Assembly (NCBI GenBank): GCA_038502055.1
Contig: JAXRKN010000039.1
Location: 2,294,001 to 2,358,000, forward strand
Direction: 5' to 3'
Length of the DNA stretch: 64,000 bases
DNA from: Tanytarsus gracilentus
Taxonomy: Eukaryota > Arthropoda > Insecta > Diptera > Chironomidae
Both the position numbers and the translations under genes were made by a program. Below, piece by piece: positions 1-12,404 of the stretch (position 1 is the first letter of the stretch; the number at the start of each line of letters is the position of its first letter). A model generated the notes under the pieces. The model was not told the origin of the DNA. It searched no databases and saw only the letters and a list, made by a program, of their open reading frames with translations.

Positions 1-28
1 CACTTAATTTCAGTCACTCATAACTCAC

Positions 29-814
29 CCGTAATCGTCATATCCCTTTCCTTTTCCGTATCTGAAATAGTAAAAATTAATTAATTTAAAGTCTTTCGAA
101 TAGTTAAAAAATTAGTGGCATCAAAACTTACCCTTTATATCCCTTATCCCAAGTTCTTTGTTCGGGTGCTTGAGGATGAATTTGATCGGCGTTTGCGAAA
201 AGATTTCCTGGCTGAACGATTGGCTGGAAAAGATTAGCGATTGGTCCCATTGGTCGAGTTGGTTGATCGCCTGGAGCGCCCAAATTGGCTTCAGCTTGAT
301 GATAGTGATGTTGATGAGCTTCGGGTGCGTACGGTGCGTAATGAGCTTGTGGTGCTGCCAAATGGGCCTCTTGATAGTGATGATGATGCTCTGGTGCGCC
401 TAAATTAGCCTCTTGATAGTGATAGTGAGCGCCTTGATGTTGTTGTGGAGCGCCGAGTTGATGTCCATCATCAGCCGCATGGGGATTTTCTGCACCAAGC
501 AAAGCATTTCCAAATTTAATTGGTCCTAAGTGACCCATTCTGAAGTTTGAGAATCTCATGCCAGGAATTCCAAACAAGAATGGTTTGGCCATAGCCATTT
601 TTAAGCCAATCAAAGGACTTCCAAGCATTGAAGATCCATCGATTTCTTCCTCACCTTGAGCTTCCCTCGCCATGTGTGCCTCAACATGATGATGATGAGC
701 GTGCTGTGGAATTGGATGTTGCTGTGGATGTTCAGCCCAAATAATTCCATTCGGTGGCTCTTGACAGTTCACAATCGCGAACAAAGTTACGATAAGAGAA
801 ATTAATTTTAACAT
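29..814 (-). CDS. Secreted histidine-rich protein, partial (runs off left edge)
   Basis: First coding exon 132-814 and second exon 29-61 (33 nt), joined by a GT-AG intron in phase 2; a good donor at 28-27 shows that the gene continues past the left edge. The start is the ATG at 814, which opens a clear signal peptide (MLKLISLIVTLFAIVNC), so the product is probably secreted. The mature part holds repeated His-rich blocks (HHHH, HYHYQEA, HQHHYHQ) alternating with NLGAP/HLAAP motifs, and a middle hydrophobic segment around KPFLFGIPGMRF. The second exon adds a Gly-Tyr-Lys run (GYGKGKGYDDYG). Such composition fits cuticular, peritrophic, silk-like or metal-binding secreted proteins; I do not recognise a family and no enzyme motif is visible. 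Function is unknown. Gene existence is well supported by the signal peptide and splice sites. Confidence 0.75.
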
Positions 815-1235
815 TTTCCACTATTTTTTGGAGATGTTAACGATACGAAAGCTTAAAGTGAACTGACTTATAATTTCGATAGTCGAGCGAATAAAGAGCA
901 TTTAAATCGGAATCAAGAACACTGCAATTTTTCATAGAGTTTGCAGAATTTTTGGTGACACACATAACAAAGAATTGCATAACTCTGCATGTGTGACATA
1001 AGTCAGCATAAAAAATTATTTTCCTAATAAATATTTTCTTTTTATTTCGTTGTTTATTCTTAAAAAGTTAAGTAAGTAAAAGTATTTCAAAAATCTTAAT
1101 TGTACGCCAGGTGAAGACATTTAAAACTTTAAAATTCAAGCATAAAAGAAATTTTTAAAAATTCGATTTTCAATTCTTCGATATTCTAAAAAAACTTTAA
1201 ATCCCAAAGGGATTGAAAGTCTATCACGATTATCA
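815..1235. other. Intergenic spacer, no gene seen
   Basis: AT-rich spacer between the upstream side of the His-rich gene and the 3' end of the SLC45-type gene. It should hold the promoter of the first and the 3' UTR of the second. A minus-strand AATAAA (positions 1041-1046) lies about 190 bp past the SLC45 stop codon and is a candidate polyadenylation signal. Nothing else stands out. Confidence 0.5.
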
Positions 1236-3468
1236 TTAGAGATCCACGTAAACGATAAAACATGCCGAGATGGCTGCGAGCAAGCTATAAAAACTTGCAG
1301 CATAAAGTGTGGCAGCAGTCGTATCGAGAAGGGTGATGAATGATCCTATGCTCAGTGACATTGTGAATTGTGCAACAAATAAACAGCTGCCAACAATACC
1401 GCAGTCTAATCCTAATCCTCTCTCAACCTCTATCGGCTCTATTTTTTCAGTGGAGTTTGTTGTGTCGGTAGATTTTGTTTTGTACGTTCCTTTCGCATGA
1501 TACTGAGCGACAAGAAGGAATGGAATTGTGAAAAGAGTTGCGTAAACTATGCCTGAAAAAAATTTATTTAAATTTTAATAAATTAATTAAAATTTAATTT
1601 AAACTCACCAGAACACATTGAAAACACGACGACGCCAGTTTTGGTTGGATATCTTCCCAAAAAGCCCATTGACACAGCGAAAACTAAAAGTCCACCGACG
1701 AAAACTTTTTTCGCAGTGAATTTCTTAATTAATTTCTCAATAATCATTGAGTATAAGGCACATGATAGAGCATAGATGGCCATGCCAATGCATCCAAAGC
1801 GAACTCCGTCTTCGTAAAGCTTTAAAATAATTTAAATTTTAATAAATTTGAAATTTTTTGCTAGATTTAGATTTACCTGATATTCGGTAGAATTTTTATC
1901 AGCCGATGGATTGCCATTAAAAACACTTTCACCCACAAAATCAGTAAAGTAAAGTGCGTAGACAATTTGACCCATCCATGCGAAGCAATTTGTAATGCAT
2001 AAAATTCTCAATGGCTTTGGCATAAAAATGATTGACTTTAAGTAAGTCATGAATGACACGTGAGTGCCTTCATCGTTATCATCGTCATCCTCATCCGAAC
2101 TACTGCCCAAGGAAACGTTGCTTGCTTTTGCAACTTGATGATTGATGTCGTTTGTGTCCACAACATAAGTAACGCCATTAGAATTTCCATTCGAAAAGCT
2201 TTTGTAATTTTTTTCATTCGTAATTGTTGCCGATGTTGTTGGCTGTTTAAAACCTTCGAGTTCCTTCAATCTTTCCCTCTCCTTTTTAACAACCATTTGA
2301 GTTAATGGCTTTAACATTTCATCTGACTCGAGAAGTCTGAGGGGAATTTCACGAAAACTCGTGAGTGTTGTCAGAACACAGAACGTAAAAATTACAGTCA
2401 CGATTGCAAAAACTGGAAAAATATTTTTATATTTAAATATATATATTTAAAAGTTATTTGCTCACCTGTTGTGATGTTGTCACCAATAATATTTCCGAAA
2501 ATTGTATTATTCCAATTCACAGCTCCGATCATGTATCCAACAAATCCTCCAACCCCAGCCATAATTGTAAATGTGCTTAAAGCTCTTCCCTGCTCCTCGG
2601 CAATGCAAACGTCGAGCAAATATGCACGAGATGGTGTTTGACAGTTGTCTGAAAAATTAATGAATGTCCAACGCTTGATGCTAAAAATTAAAATTCATTT
2701 TCTACCTGCTGAAAAATCTAACATGAGCGTTGCAAGGATCGTTATTGTTAATGCGTAATAGTATCCTTTATCATTGCCAACAACTTCATACTCATAATCT
2801 GTGAAGTTTCCGACAATTTCAGATGAGTTCGAGAAAAAATCAATTTCCACACTATCACCACCAAAAATCTCGCCCAAGTGCTTTCCCATTGGTGCAAAAA
2901 TTAATCCAAGAATAATGAAAATAGAAAGGCAAAATATCACTGGTCGCCTTCTGCCGAACCTTGAATTGCAGCGATCTGAAATAGTTCCGAGAACAGGTGA
3001 AAGAAAGAATCCTAAGAAGGGCGACATTGCCCACACCATCGTCATAGTTTTGTGTTCAATTCCGATTGATAAAAGAATTGGCGCAACAAAAGCTGTCTCT
3101 GCAGAATATGCAAATCTAGATGGACAAAAATTTATTTAAAATTTTTTGAAATTTTTCGTCTTTTTTTAAAATTTGCATAGTTAAATTTTAGCAAGCATAG
3201 AAAAAAGAGGAAATGTTATTAACTGTTCACTCACTCAATACCCATAATGATCAATGAAAGTCTTATCAACTCGAATCGTGTCTTTGGTCGAAAGACATGC
3301 GAAAAATCTTGTTCTAGACGTCTCGCATGATCGTGTCGCTCCTTCAACATTCGTTGACCTAAAGAGAAAAGTTATTCGCATCGATATCGTTTTTGCAAAA
3401 TTCTTTAACTCACGTATGGGATCACTATCGAGTGCACTTTTACGCCTTCGACTTATTGCGTTCACCAT
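1236..3468 (-). CDS. SLC45-family sugar/proton transporter (proton-associated sugar transporter A-like)
   Basis: Seven exons in transcript order: 3414-3468, 3235-3358, 2706-3115, 2466-2648, 1877-2412, 1609-1819, 1236-1552. All junctions are GT-AG and the joined frame is open for 611 residues. The family signature is the loop SDRCNSRFGRRRPVIF after the second membrane segment, together with SAETAFVAPILLSIG, DNCQTPSRAYLLDV and GQIVYALYFTDFVGE. These are typical of the SLC45 branch of the major facilitator superfamily, which moves disaccharides with protons. About 12 membrane helices are visible, with a long acidic cytoplasmic loop (SSDEDDDDNDEG) in the middle as in SLC45A1. The start is uncertain: the frame stays open upstream of the ATG (HQKLNRNKTSEYTK) to a plausible acceptor at 3522, so a further 5' coding exon may exist. 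Family call is firm; the exact orthologue and substrate are inferred. Confidence 0.88.
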
Positions 3469-6400
3469 CTTTGTGTACTCGCTCGTTTTGTTTCTGTTGA
3501 GCTTCTGATGGAAGAACTTTTCTAAACAAATTTAAAGTTTGAGAAAATATTTTAATTTATATTCAATGCATTGTCACACGTTTGCGATTATTTGTGTAAA
3601 ATGTAATTAATTATACTTTGAGCGTCATCAAATCATATTAACCGGTTTACATAAAAGAAAACTACTTTGACATTTATGGAGATCATAAAGTTGCAATTTT
3701 TTTCAGACGTGAGAATTAATTAATTTTTTAATTTAAGAAAAATATTCTTTAATTTAAAAAGTCGTTAAATTAGTGTCGAGTAATTCCCATTGGCACTCAC
3801 CGAAATTAAAGGTGACTTAAATCTATACGAAGTTTAATTCTTCGAAATTTATAATTCACTTTGGCCACACTAAATATTTCTCTCATAACTTGACAGCGAA
3901 TAATTCAAATTAATCGAAAAGGAATTTTTTTTCGGTCAGTAATTTTCCATTCACCGGAGAATTTTTTATCTCACTTTATCTTCTTTAAATATTTTCTCTT
4001 TGCTCTTTTTATCCGATCGCCAAAAGGCTCCGTGATCAACTGAAGTGAATTCATGGGAGTCTTAAGATTTTATAAGTTTGCATATATTTTTTTGTTAAGT
4101 AAAAAGATTCGCATTTATGATGAGAAGCGTGCGAGATAAAAATAAAAAAACATTTCACGTTTGTATAACTTTAACAAGAGTGATAAGTGAGTTGTGTTAC
4201 TTCATGTAACATTTATTTTATGATTGATTAATTACTTCTGCTAGAAAGCTGAAACCTCTTTTGATAAGAACTTTTTCAAGTATTTAAATATTTTAAAAAA
4301 TATTTGTTAAAATAGCAAAAATTATTAAGAAGTGTTCATGAAGTATTTTCTAAACTCAAGTTTATTTTTATCAGTGGCCCGTAAAATTTTAGTGATGACT
4401 CATGATTTCAGTTATTTGCACGAAATTAGCGATAACTGACAGTAGACATTGAGACAGCTACTGATAGATTAAAAATCATAAGGAATTTGCAATTTTATTT
4501 ATTTTTTCTAGTTGTTTTGAAAAACTGCCCCAAGATCATCAGCAATTAAAAACCAAGTTGTTAAATAATGAGACTTGTAAGTTTTTATAGACAATAAATT
4601 TTTCAAAAACCCGTTTATTGAAAAGAGTTTTTTAAATTAGATTTATTGAAATTTCTTTTATTAATTTTATATGTTGAATGTAATCTACAATTTTAAAGCG
4701 ACGTCACCAAGAAAATTCGAGAATTAAATCTTCTTAATTTAGAATTTTGTTAGACAAAAAAATCTCAATTTTTTCAGGTCACGTTTTCAAACAACCCTCA
4801 ACGAACTGCGCACATGAACTTAAATTTTTCAGTTGGCAATAAAAATCGGAAGTTCATTCTCATTATAGAAAGTCGAAATAAAAAAATATCTCTTTCTTCA
4901 ACTGTAACGATTTAATCTCAAATTCTGATTGTCTAGCTTCAATGTTCGCTATCACACATTCAAAAATTTTACTCATTGCGCACGCGACACTTAATTAGAC
5001 TTTTTTCTATACCTTGCTTATAAAGTAGTGCCGATGACATGATGACTTATTGCAATTGACTTTTTTACTTTGGTTCAAAAATTATATTAAAAAAATCTCA
5101 TTTAACGCGATTAAAAAAATGCTGACGCGAATGTTTTAACGTTGATAATCCGAGTCGAACTGAGATTGATATACAATAATATACAAAGAGACAACTGATT
5201 TTATTAGAAAAAAAAGAGCGACGAAGAGAATTCTGAGTGAGAGTAAGTAAATACACACATTGCTGTGTATGTTATCAGAATCAACGCGAGAAATTTTTTT
5301 ACTACAACATGAAAGAAAAAATGAAGAGCTTAAAAGAGCATCGATTTGCTGATATGTTGAGTAAGGTCATTTGTTATCGCATTCATAAAGTGATGCACTT
5401 CTTAATGACTCGTAACATGCGATAATTTTTGGAGATATCTTTTTTCAACGTTTTTATAAAAAAAAAATTGACAAAAATTTCCAATTTTTTTAAAAATGAA
5501 CTTCAAAACATTCAGCTTGAAATCACTTTCTTGCAATTCAATGTGAAAGCACGACGGTGAAAATGAAAATTAGTTCATTATTGAATAATAAAAATTCTTT
5601 TTTCTTATCAGCTCATAAATGAGTTAGCTCGCAGTGACTTGAATTTTTTTTATTGCAACAAATTTATCAAAGAAAGTTAATTTTGGGTAACCTTAAAAGT
5701 AAATTTGATAATTTTTGTTGAAAAAATTAATTTTTGCTAAAAATATTTTTATGGAGAGAAATCCATCCTGGTAACTCCAGAGTGCTACCTCTTTGTCATC
5801 TATATATCTAAAATATTTTTGTGAAAGAAGTTAAATTTTAAAATTTTTATTTTAGTTTTTAAAAAACCCTCAAAATTTATATAAAATTTTTGTGCAGATT
5901 CAGCAATTATTTGACTCGTTCTTGAAAAAACTTTGTACAAAAAAATTGTTTAGTTTAGTTGCACGCATAACCTTTCATAAGTTCTTTTGATTTTTCTTGA
6001 AAATTTGTTAAAAATTAATTTATTTTCGATTTCATCTCCAACTTCAATAAGTTTAAATTGTCGATGAAGTTAAAACTGCTCAAATATTTAGTTTTCAATT
6101 GTCTCCGAGCAGATGACGACTCATGAGCGATAAATTTATCGGTTTACGGAAAAAAATTTAAAATTATCATTAAAAAAATTCTACTACTTCGTAAAATATT
6201 CACTCATTTATAAATGAGATGAGTACATAGGGGATAGTTTATGAAGGACGTCATAATTAAATTTATCATTTTTATCTGTAGAATTTAAACTCGGTGTTTA
6301 TCAAATGTGTATTTAGGTTTTTAAAAAATTTTGATTATTACGTTACTTCCGCACAATTGCCACCACGTCGTAAAAATTTCCCATGAACTCTTTTTTATTG

Positions 6401-7072
6401 AAAGTGCATTAGAGGAAAAAATCTGTACTCACTTACATGCATTGCTGATTGTTTTATCCTCACGCTGTTCATGTTCATGTAGCGCTTTAGCAAAGCACTT
6501 AATTTAGGAAAATATCTGAAAACCATTCTATGAATTTTTCTACAATTTCTCACAAGACACTTCTTTTTTCGCGTGCTTTCAAAATGCTAATGAATTGTAT
6601 ATATGTGTGTTGTCTATCGTGTGCACATTCACGCTGATCATCAATCACGTTTAATCACTCGATTTCCATACACACAAGCTCGATTATTTTCGCACATACT
6701 GTCAATAATTAATTAACTTTTAACGTAAATTTTGACAATTTTCAATTATATTTTTTTCTCGACACTGACAGCGAAGCTCTTATCATTAAAAAGGAAACTT
6801 TTCGACTAAAATTTCACGACTCTAGTCAATATTATTTTGTTCATGGAAACAGCTGTCAACGGACTATAAAAGTTTGTAGGAAATTTTTTTTTATTAACTG
6901 TGTTTAATTCACTTTAAAACTGTCTTAGTAGAAGTCTAGTAAAAAAAATGCAAATGCTGCAAAAAATTATCGTGAGATGAAAAAATTCTCAGCCTTATTT
7001 GTGCGTTCGAATTCATTTAATTTATTTTCTCAATTTTATTTCAACTCATTTTTTTTCGCATATCACAATTCA
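3469..7072. other. Intergenic / 5' region of the SLC45-type gene
   Basis: About 3.6 kb of AT-rich DNA between the SLC45-type gene and the 3' end of the RNA polymerase I gene, both on the minus strand. It must contain the SLC45 promoter and perhaps a 5' exon, because the frame is open to an acceptor at 3522; I could not identify that exon. Minus-strand AATAAA signals at 7021-7026 and about 7035 lie some 50 bp past the polymerase stop and probably end that transcript. No other credible coding region, RNA gene or repeat was seen. Confidence 0.5.
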
Positions 7073-10000
7073 TTAGACCCTTTTCAAGTCTTTGAGCACG
7101 TAACTCAAATCGTGTATTAAGCCGAATGAATTCGTTCCAATTTTACACGGATGTCCGAGCATAAGGCAAGCCGATGGTGAATTTATGTTATCACTTCGAC
7201 CCTGTATCGATGAACTCTTGAGAAATTGCAATGCCGATTCAAATGACACTTGCTGCAGTGGCGATGCCGCCGATTCAATGCCCTTACGATTTAGCGGCTG
7301 TACGGTGCCATCGAATGTCATGTAATCAGCAATAAGTGATAAATGTCGAGGATCAACGGTAATGCCATACACCTTAAACACATTCTGGACCTCTTTGACT
7401 ATAACTCGTGCGGCCGCCTCAATTCCATAGGTATTCGCCACAGCATGAATGTCGTTCGTGTACAATTTATTAAGATCCAAAATTTTATCATACGTGAGCA
7501 TTGCCTGCAAAAAAAATGTGTGCGAACAAAATTTATGTGATAAATTACATGAGAGGGTTTAAACTTAAATTGAGTCACAATAAATTCATTTTCATACCTC
7601 GATATTGATGCCTTCAGTTTTTATGGCCAATATGTCATTTTGCTTGAACGTAATGGCACGCTTGATCTTTGGAATCTCCCAAATCACTGATGTACGAGCA
7701 GTGTCGCGAAGCACATTTGTCATATCGAGATTTCGGAATTTTACGGGCACTTCGAACTTTAAGCAGCACCAGTGATATTTTTTGCTGTCATAAGTGAAAT
7801 CTTTCACAACAATGTTGCTGCTTATGTGTGTAACTTTGCGTGTTAAGGTTTTGAAAATGTCATCGTCATTGAGCAACGGAATGTCTTCTTGTTCTTTTTC
7901 GAGCTTTTCTAACTGCTCAATGTCTTCATTTTCTTTTCCCGCAACCATTTCGAGCAGTGCTGATTCATCGAAAAATTCATCAACTTCCAACTTGACTTTT
8001 GTGAGATCGAAATCGTCATCAGAATCTGGTGAATCGGCATCCTTTTGTTCGTCGACATCCTCAGGTTCTTCATAATCATTTTCATCAGCCTGTTTGGCTT
8101 TGCGACGTGCGTCACTAGCATCCTCATCGTCCTAAGTAATTTATATAGTAATTAGTGTTTAAGAAAATTAATTAAAATATTACCATTTTTTCGTCCTCAG
8201 AAGATTCATCATCTTTATTTTTTAAATCTCTCACGGTTGCATTGATAGCGGCCGCTTCATCGTCTCCTATATCGTCCTTTTTCGATTTTTTAGTTTCTTT
8301 TTCTTTATCAACAAATTCGCCAGTGTTTTCTTTAGAGGCTTTCTCAATTGCTTTAAGAAGTTTAACTAAGAAAATTTCGTGCGTGAATTTAAAGACTTTC
8401 TTTGGCTTGACCGAGAAATTTTTCTTGTACGATTTATGAGGCAAGAAAACGAATTTAAATTCATAATTTCTAACTCTCGTCGGTTTAAAGGTGAGATATG
8501 ATGTTACTTTAACGTCTGCAAGCACATCGGCAATTGTAGCTTGATTCAACATGACACGAAACTTTTCAGACGTCTGTTGTAAATTATCAGAGTTTTGATT
8601 CATAAAAGGAATTTCCATTGAAGGTGTTTTAATATTTTTCGAGGCCATCATTAAGATTTCTCTGAGACGAGGAATACCGAGAGTGACGTTCATGTCACCA
8701 CGTCCAGCAAAATGAAAAGTGTTGAGTGTCATCTGAGTTGAAGGCTCTCCGATTGATTGTGCTGCTAAAAGTCCAACAGGTTCTCCAGGATCGGCGAGTG
8801 ATTGCATTGTCTTAGAGAAAAACATATTTCGAACAGTTTCCTCCAATTCATCATCAAAGCTATTTGATTTTAGATGTGTATTGAGCATACTCTGATAGAA
8901 TTCAGAAACACTGCCAAAGAAGCGATGAGAAGAAAATTGTGAGTTTACTGTGTCCGGGCAGTGTTTTGTGGTATTTAAATTTCTTTGAATTCTAATTGGC
9001 CTTTGAAGAGTGCTGCCATGCTTCTTTTGATATAAATTTATTTTTTTCTTTAGCTTTGCAATTCTGTCCTCAACGTCTGGACTATTTCTGAGCGCCGCTA
9101 CAAATTCCTCATTCAAAATAGCATCCTTATTGTCCACGAGGAATTCCATTTGCTTTGATTTAATAAACTGCGACTTTAAAATGTCCATTCCATCTTCACC
9201 AAACATAAATTGAACAACACTCTTATCACTGTCTCGCACAGTGCCATCGTAAGAAACTGTTAGTCCCTCGAGGTGCTTAACCAAACATCTCTGAAGATAA
9301 CCGGAACGACTTGTCTTTACAGCAGTATCAATGAGACCTAAAATAAAACAATAATTTTACTCAATATTACAAAAATATTGTTTAAACTTTTTACCTTCAC
9401 GACCAGCCATGCAATGAAAGAGAAATCCTTGTGGCTCGATTCCCGTCATAAATCGACCATCAATAAAGCCGCCAGCCTTTGGAGAGCACTCAAAAAGAGG
9501 AAAACTTGGCAATGACTTCCCATTTATCATAATGGGTGGTCGTTTTCCCTCCAACTCAATTTGACCGAGGAGACATGAAATCTGCATGGTGTTTACTGTT
9601 GATCCTTTGGCACCAGATACCACCATCAATTGAAGATTATTGTCGGGAAATTTACAAACCAGTCCAGCGGGAAGACATGCCTTGTTGATACCATTTGTGT
9701 AAGTATCCATAGCTGATTTATATTTTCTATCGAGTACTGCTCGGAACTTAGGATCTGTTGCATATGCTTCTTCTAATTTTTCCACCAATTCGTCGTTAGA
9801 AACTGTTTCGGAAATATCTAACGCTTGACACGTGATGCTTCTACCAATCATTCGACTCTCTTTGATAATTTTTTTTCTCTCCTTGTCAGCTTTATCGAGC
9901 ACAAGAATATCGTGAACGCCAAGTGTAAATCCTTCCCATTGAAGAAAAGCCGTAAAGAGTCGTGTGAGTGATGAGAGTAATTTTGTAGAAACATGTCCAC

Positions 10001-12404
10001 CATATAGCTCATAAACGCAATGAACTAAACCATAAGGCGTTGATCCATAGTGATTTTTATCTAAAACTCCAACGAGCAATTCACCGTGTCTAAAAATAAC
10101 TTCAGCTTCCGACATATCCGGTTCCTTTAAAACACTTCCACCTCCATTCCAATCTCTTGCCTTTTGTGTTTGCCAAGATTTTGCACCGACTTTAGCGGTC
10201 GATTTCAAATTTATCGCCGGCTTTCCCTCTGGTATAATATTTAGAATAATTGTTGAGAAAATTTGCTTGCCACTCCAAAGTTTAAAGGGCTTTATGATTG
10301 TTGGCGGTAAAAGTTTAATATTTCCAAGTTTGTTGCTGAGCGCTTGAAAAACAAGTTGCTGATAATCTTCTTTGTTAAAGAATCGACCACGCATTGATAT
10401 TTTAACACCCGAAATCATGTGATCTTGAATGAGACCGCCTAGTGGCGTACCGTCTTTTGGCACTAGATAGTGACTTGCAACATTGACCAAGTTATAAGCT
10501 TCACTTCTGCCCACCTCATTTTGTGGTAAATGTGCATTCATTTCATCTCCATCGAAATCAGCATTGTAAGATTTGCAATTCGAATAGTGAAGTTTAAAAG
10601 TTTTTTCTCCCTTCAAAATTCTCGCCTTGTGTGCCATAATTGAGGGTCTATGGAGGGTTGGTTGACGATTGAGCAGCAAAACATCTCCGTTAATTAAATG
10701 GCGATGAACAATTTTAATGCCTTCGTTGTATTCAGGCTTAAGGAGTGTATTTGCCATCAATTCACGCTTATTGGCTTCTCTTGGAATCGCTTTTTTACTT
10801 CCCGTCGACGATGACTCAATAAAACATGCACCAGGATGTTTATCGGGACCATTTAAAACCATTTTACGAAGAGTGCTCACATTCCAAGGAGTCACCGGCA
10901 CCGGATAAGTTAATTTCAAAGCAAATGCCTCAGGAATTCCAAGTGAATCGACTTCGATGTTGGGATCCGGTGTGATGACTGTACGACATGCATAATTTAC
11001 TCTCTTACCCATCATATGCATTCTAACTAGACCCTCTTTCTTCTCTATGATTTGCTTTATTCCAAGAGATTTTTCGGTGAGTTTATTTGGCGAAGATTGA
11101 GTGTCAAGGATCATGTCGATGGCTGTTTGCAACTCTTCCCATTTGTAGTGAATTTTTTCATTTGAACTTTCACCACGTGATAATTTGTAAATGTTTTCAG
11201 CTTCTGCGTGCATAGCTGGAGTAAATGGACTCTCCTCACCGTCCATAGTTCTCTTGATTGCAAGAATGTACCGCAATTGATTGTTAAAGAGGACGACATT
11301 GTGATAAGCTTTTGTTTGAGGATGCTCAACGAGAATATCCCGCACATGATTGGCTGGACGAAAATTGGGTGGAATAACAGGCAGAACATCCATAAAGAAA
11401 ATTCTGCTCGGATCCTTAACTCTCTGCAGAGCTGGATACATTTGAAGTAAAAGTTCACCATCATTAGCAAAAATTCCCTTCAATAATTCACGACACTCAT
11501 TCGCCACGAGAGTTTTAAGACTTGATTTTGGTGCGCTATCTTCGTCGTCGAGTTGCATTGGATTTTCCGAATATTTTTGAGCTTCCAGTATCTCATTGCG
11601 ACCGAGCAAGACTACAATCTTTTTATTTGTATATCGGACTCGTCTTAAAGGCAATTGGCAGTGAATGCACTTTGATTTTCCACCAGATGCTCCACTTGTC
11701 GTCTCTGCCGTGAGGCTATGCACAATTGCTAATTGAAGTGCTTCCGTTGTCTTAGTTCGAGTTGGATGTTCATCTTTATTTTTATCGATCAGCTTGTTGA
11801 GTTTCTTCATTAACTTATTGTAAGTCTTCTCAACACGTCCGTCATTTGAGTCATCGATATCCTCTTCAAACACTCGTTTACGACTCAATTTAGAGGCATT
11901 ACAGTAAGTCACTTTTTTATCCTCTAGATCGAGTGCCTCATTAATAAATCCAGCGTCTACAAGTTTCAACTGGAGCTCAACAATTTCCTTCATTCGTGCC
12001 GTAACCTGTAGCTTCATGCACTTGATGCAAGATCCCTTAAGAATTGTCAGTGCATATTTGATGAAAAACGGATTGAAGCAAGGCATGACGAGATCGACAT
12101 GTCCATAATGGCCATTACAGTTGTTTTCATCATTCAAACATGTTGTGCACATATCGCCTCTCGTTGTCGGACCCATGGCATTGTCGTAGAGACCTCCAGT
12201 TACTAAAATTAACTTTATTTAATAAAGTTTTAGAGAAAATTAAATTTTATTAACGTTACCAGGATTTCCAATTGAATTAAACGACACCGAGTTGGTGATT
12301 TTGCATACACTAAACTTGTGTATGTCCTCAGCTTCATAGATGTTGAACTGAAGATTTTCCACGTCCAAAGTGACGGGTTTATTGTTGCCGAATTGTACAG
12401 GCAT
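7073..12404 (-). CDS. Polr1A: DNA-directed RNA polymerase I largest subunit (RPA1/RPA190)
   Basis: Five exons in transcript order: 12260-12404, 9395-12202, 8184-9337, 7598-8131, 7073-7504, all GT-AG and phase-consistent, giving 1690 residues, a normal length for this subunit. It is the catalytic subunit that transcribes pre-rRNA in the nucleolus. Visible hallmarks: the N-terminal zinc-binding clamp (GLYDNAMGPTTRGDMC, then CTTC...CNGHYGH); VNYACRTVITPDPN; the active-site motif NADFDGDEMNAHLP near residues 594-607, whose three Asp hold the catalytic Mg; LVGVLDKNHYG; and FHFAGRGDMNVTLGIPRLREI after the bridge helix. A very acidic, low-complexity insert spans the exon 3-4 junction (about residues 1340-1430), as is usual for the Pol I-specific expander or DNA-mimicking loop. 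The start is the ATG at 12404; an in-frame extension with no ATG precedes it. It lies tail-to-head behind the SLC45-type gene and divergent from the gene at 13.9 kb. Confidence 0.96.
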
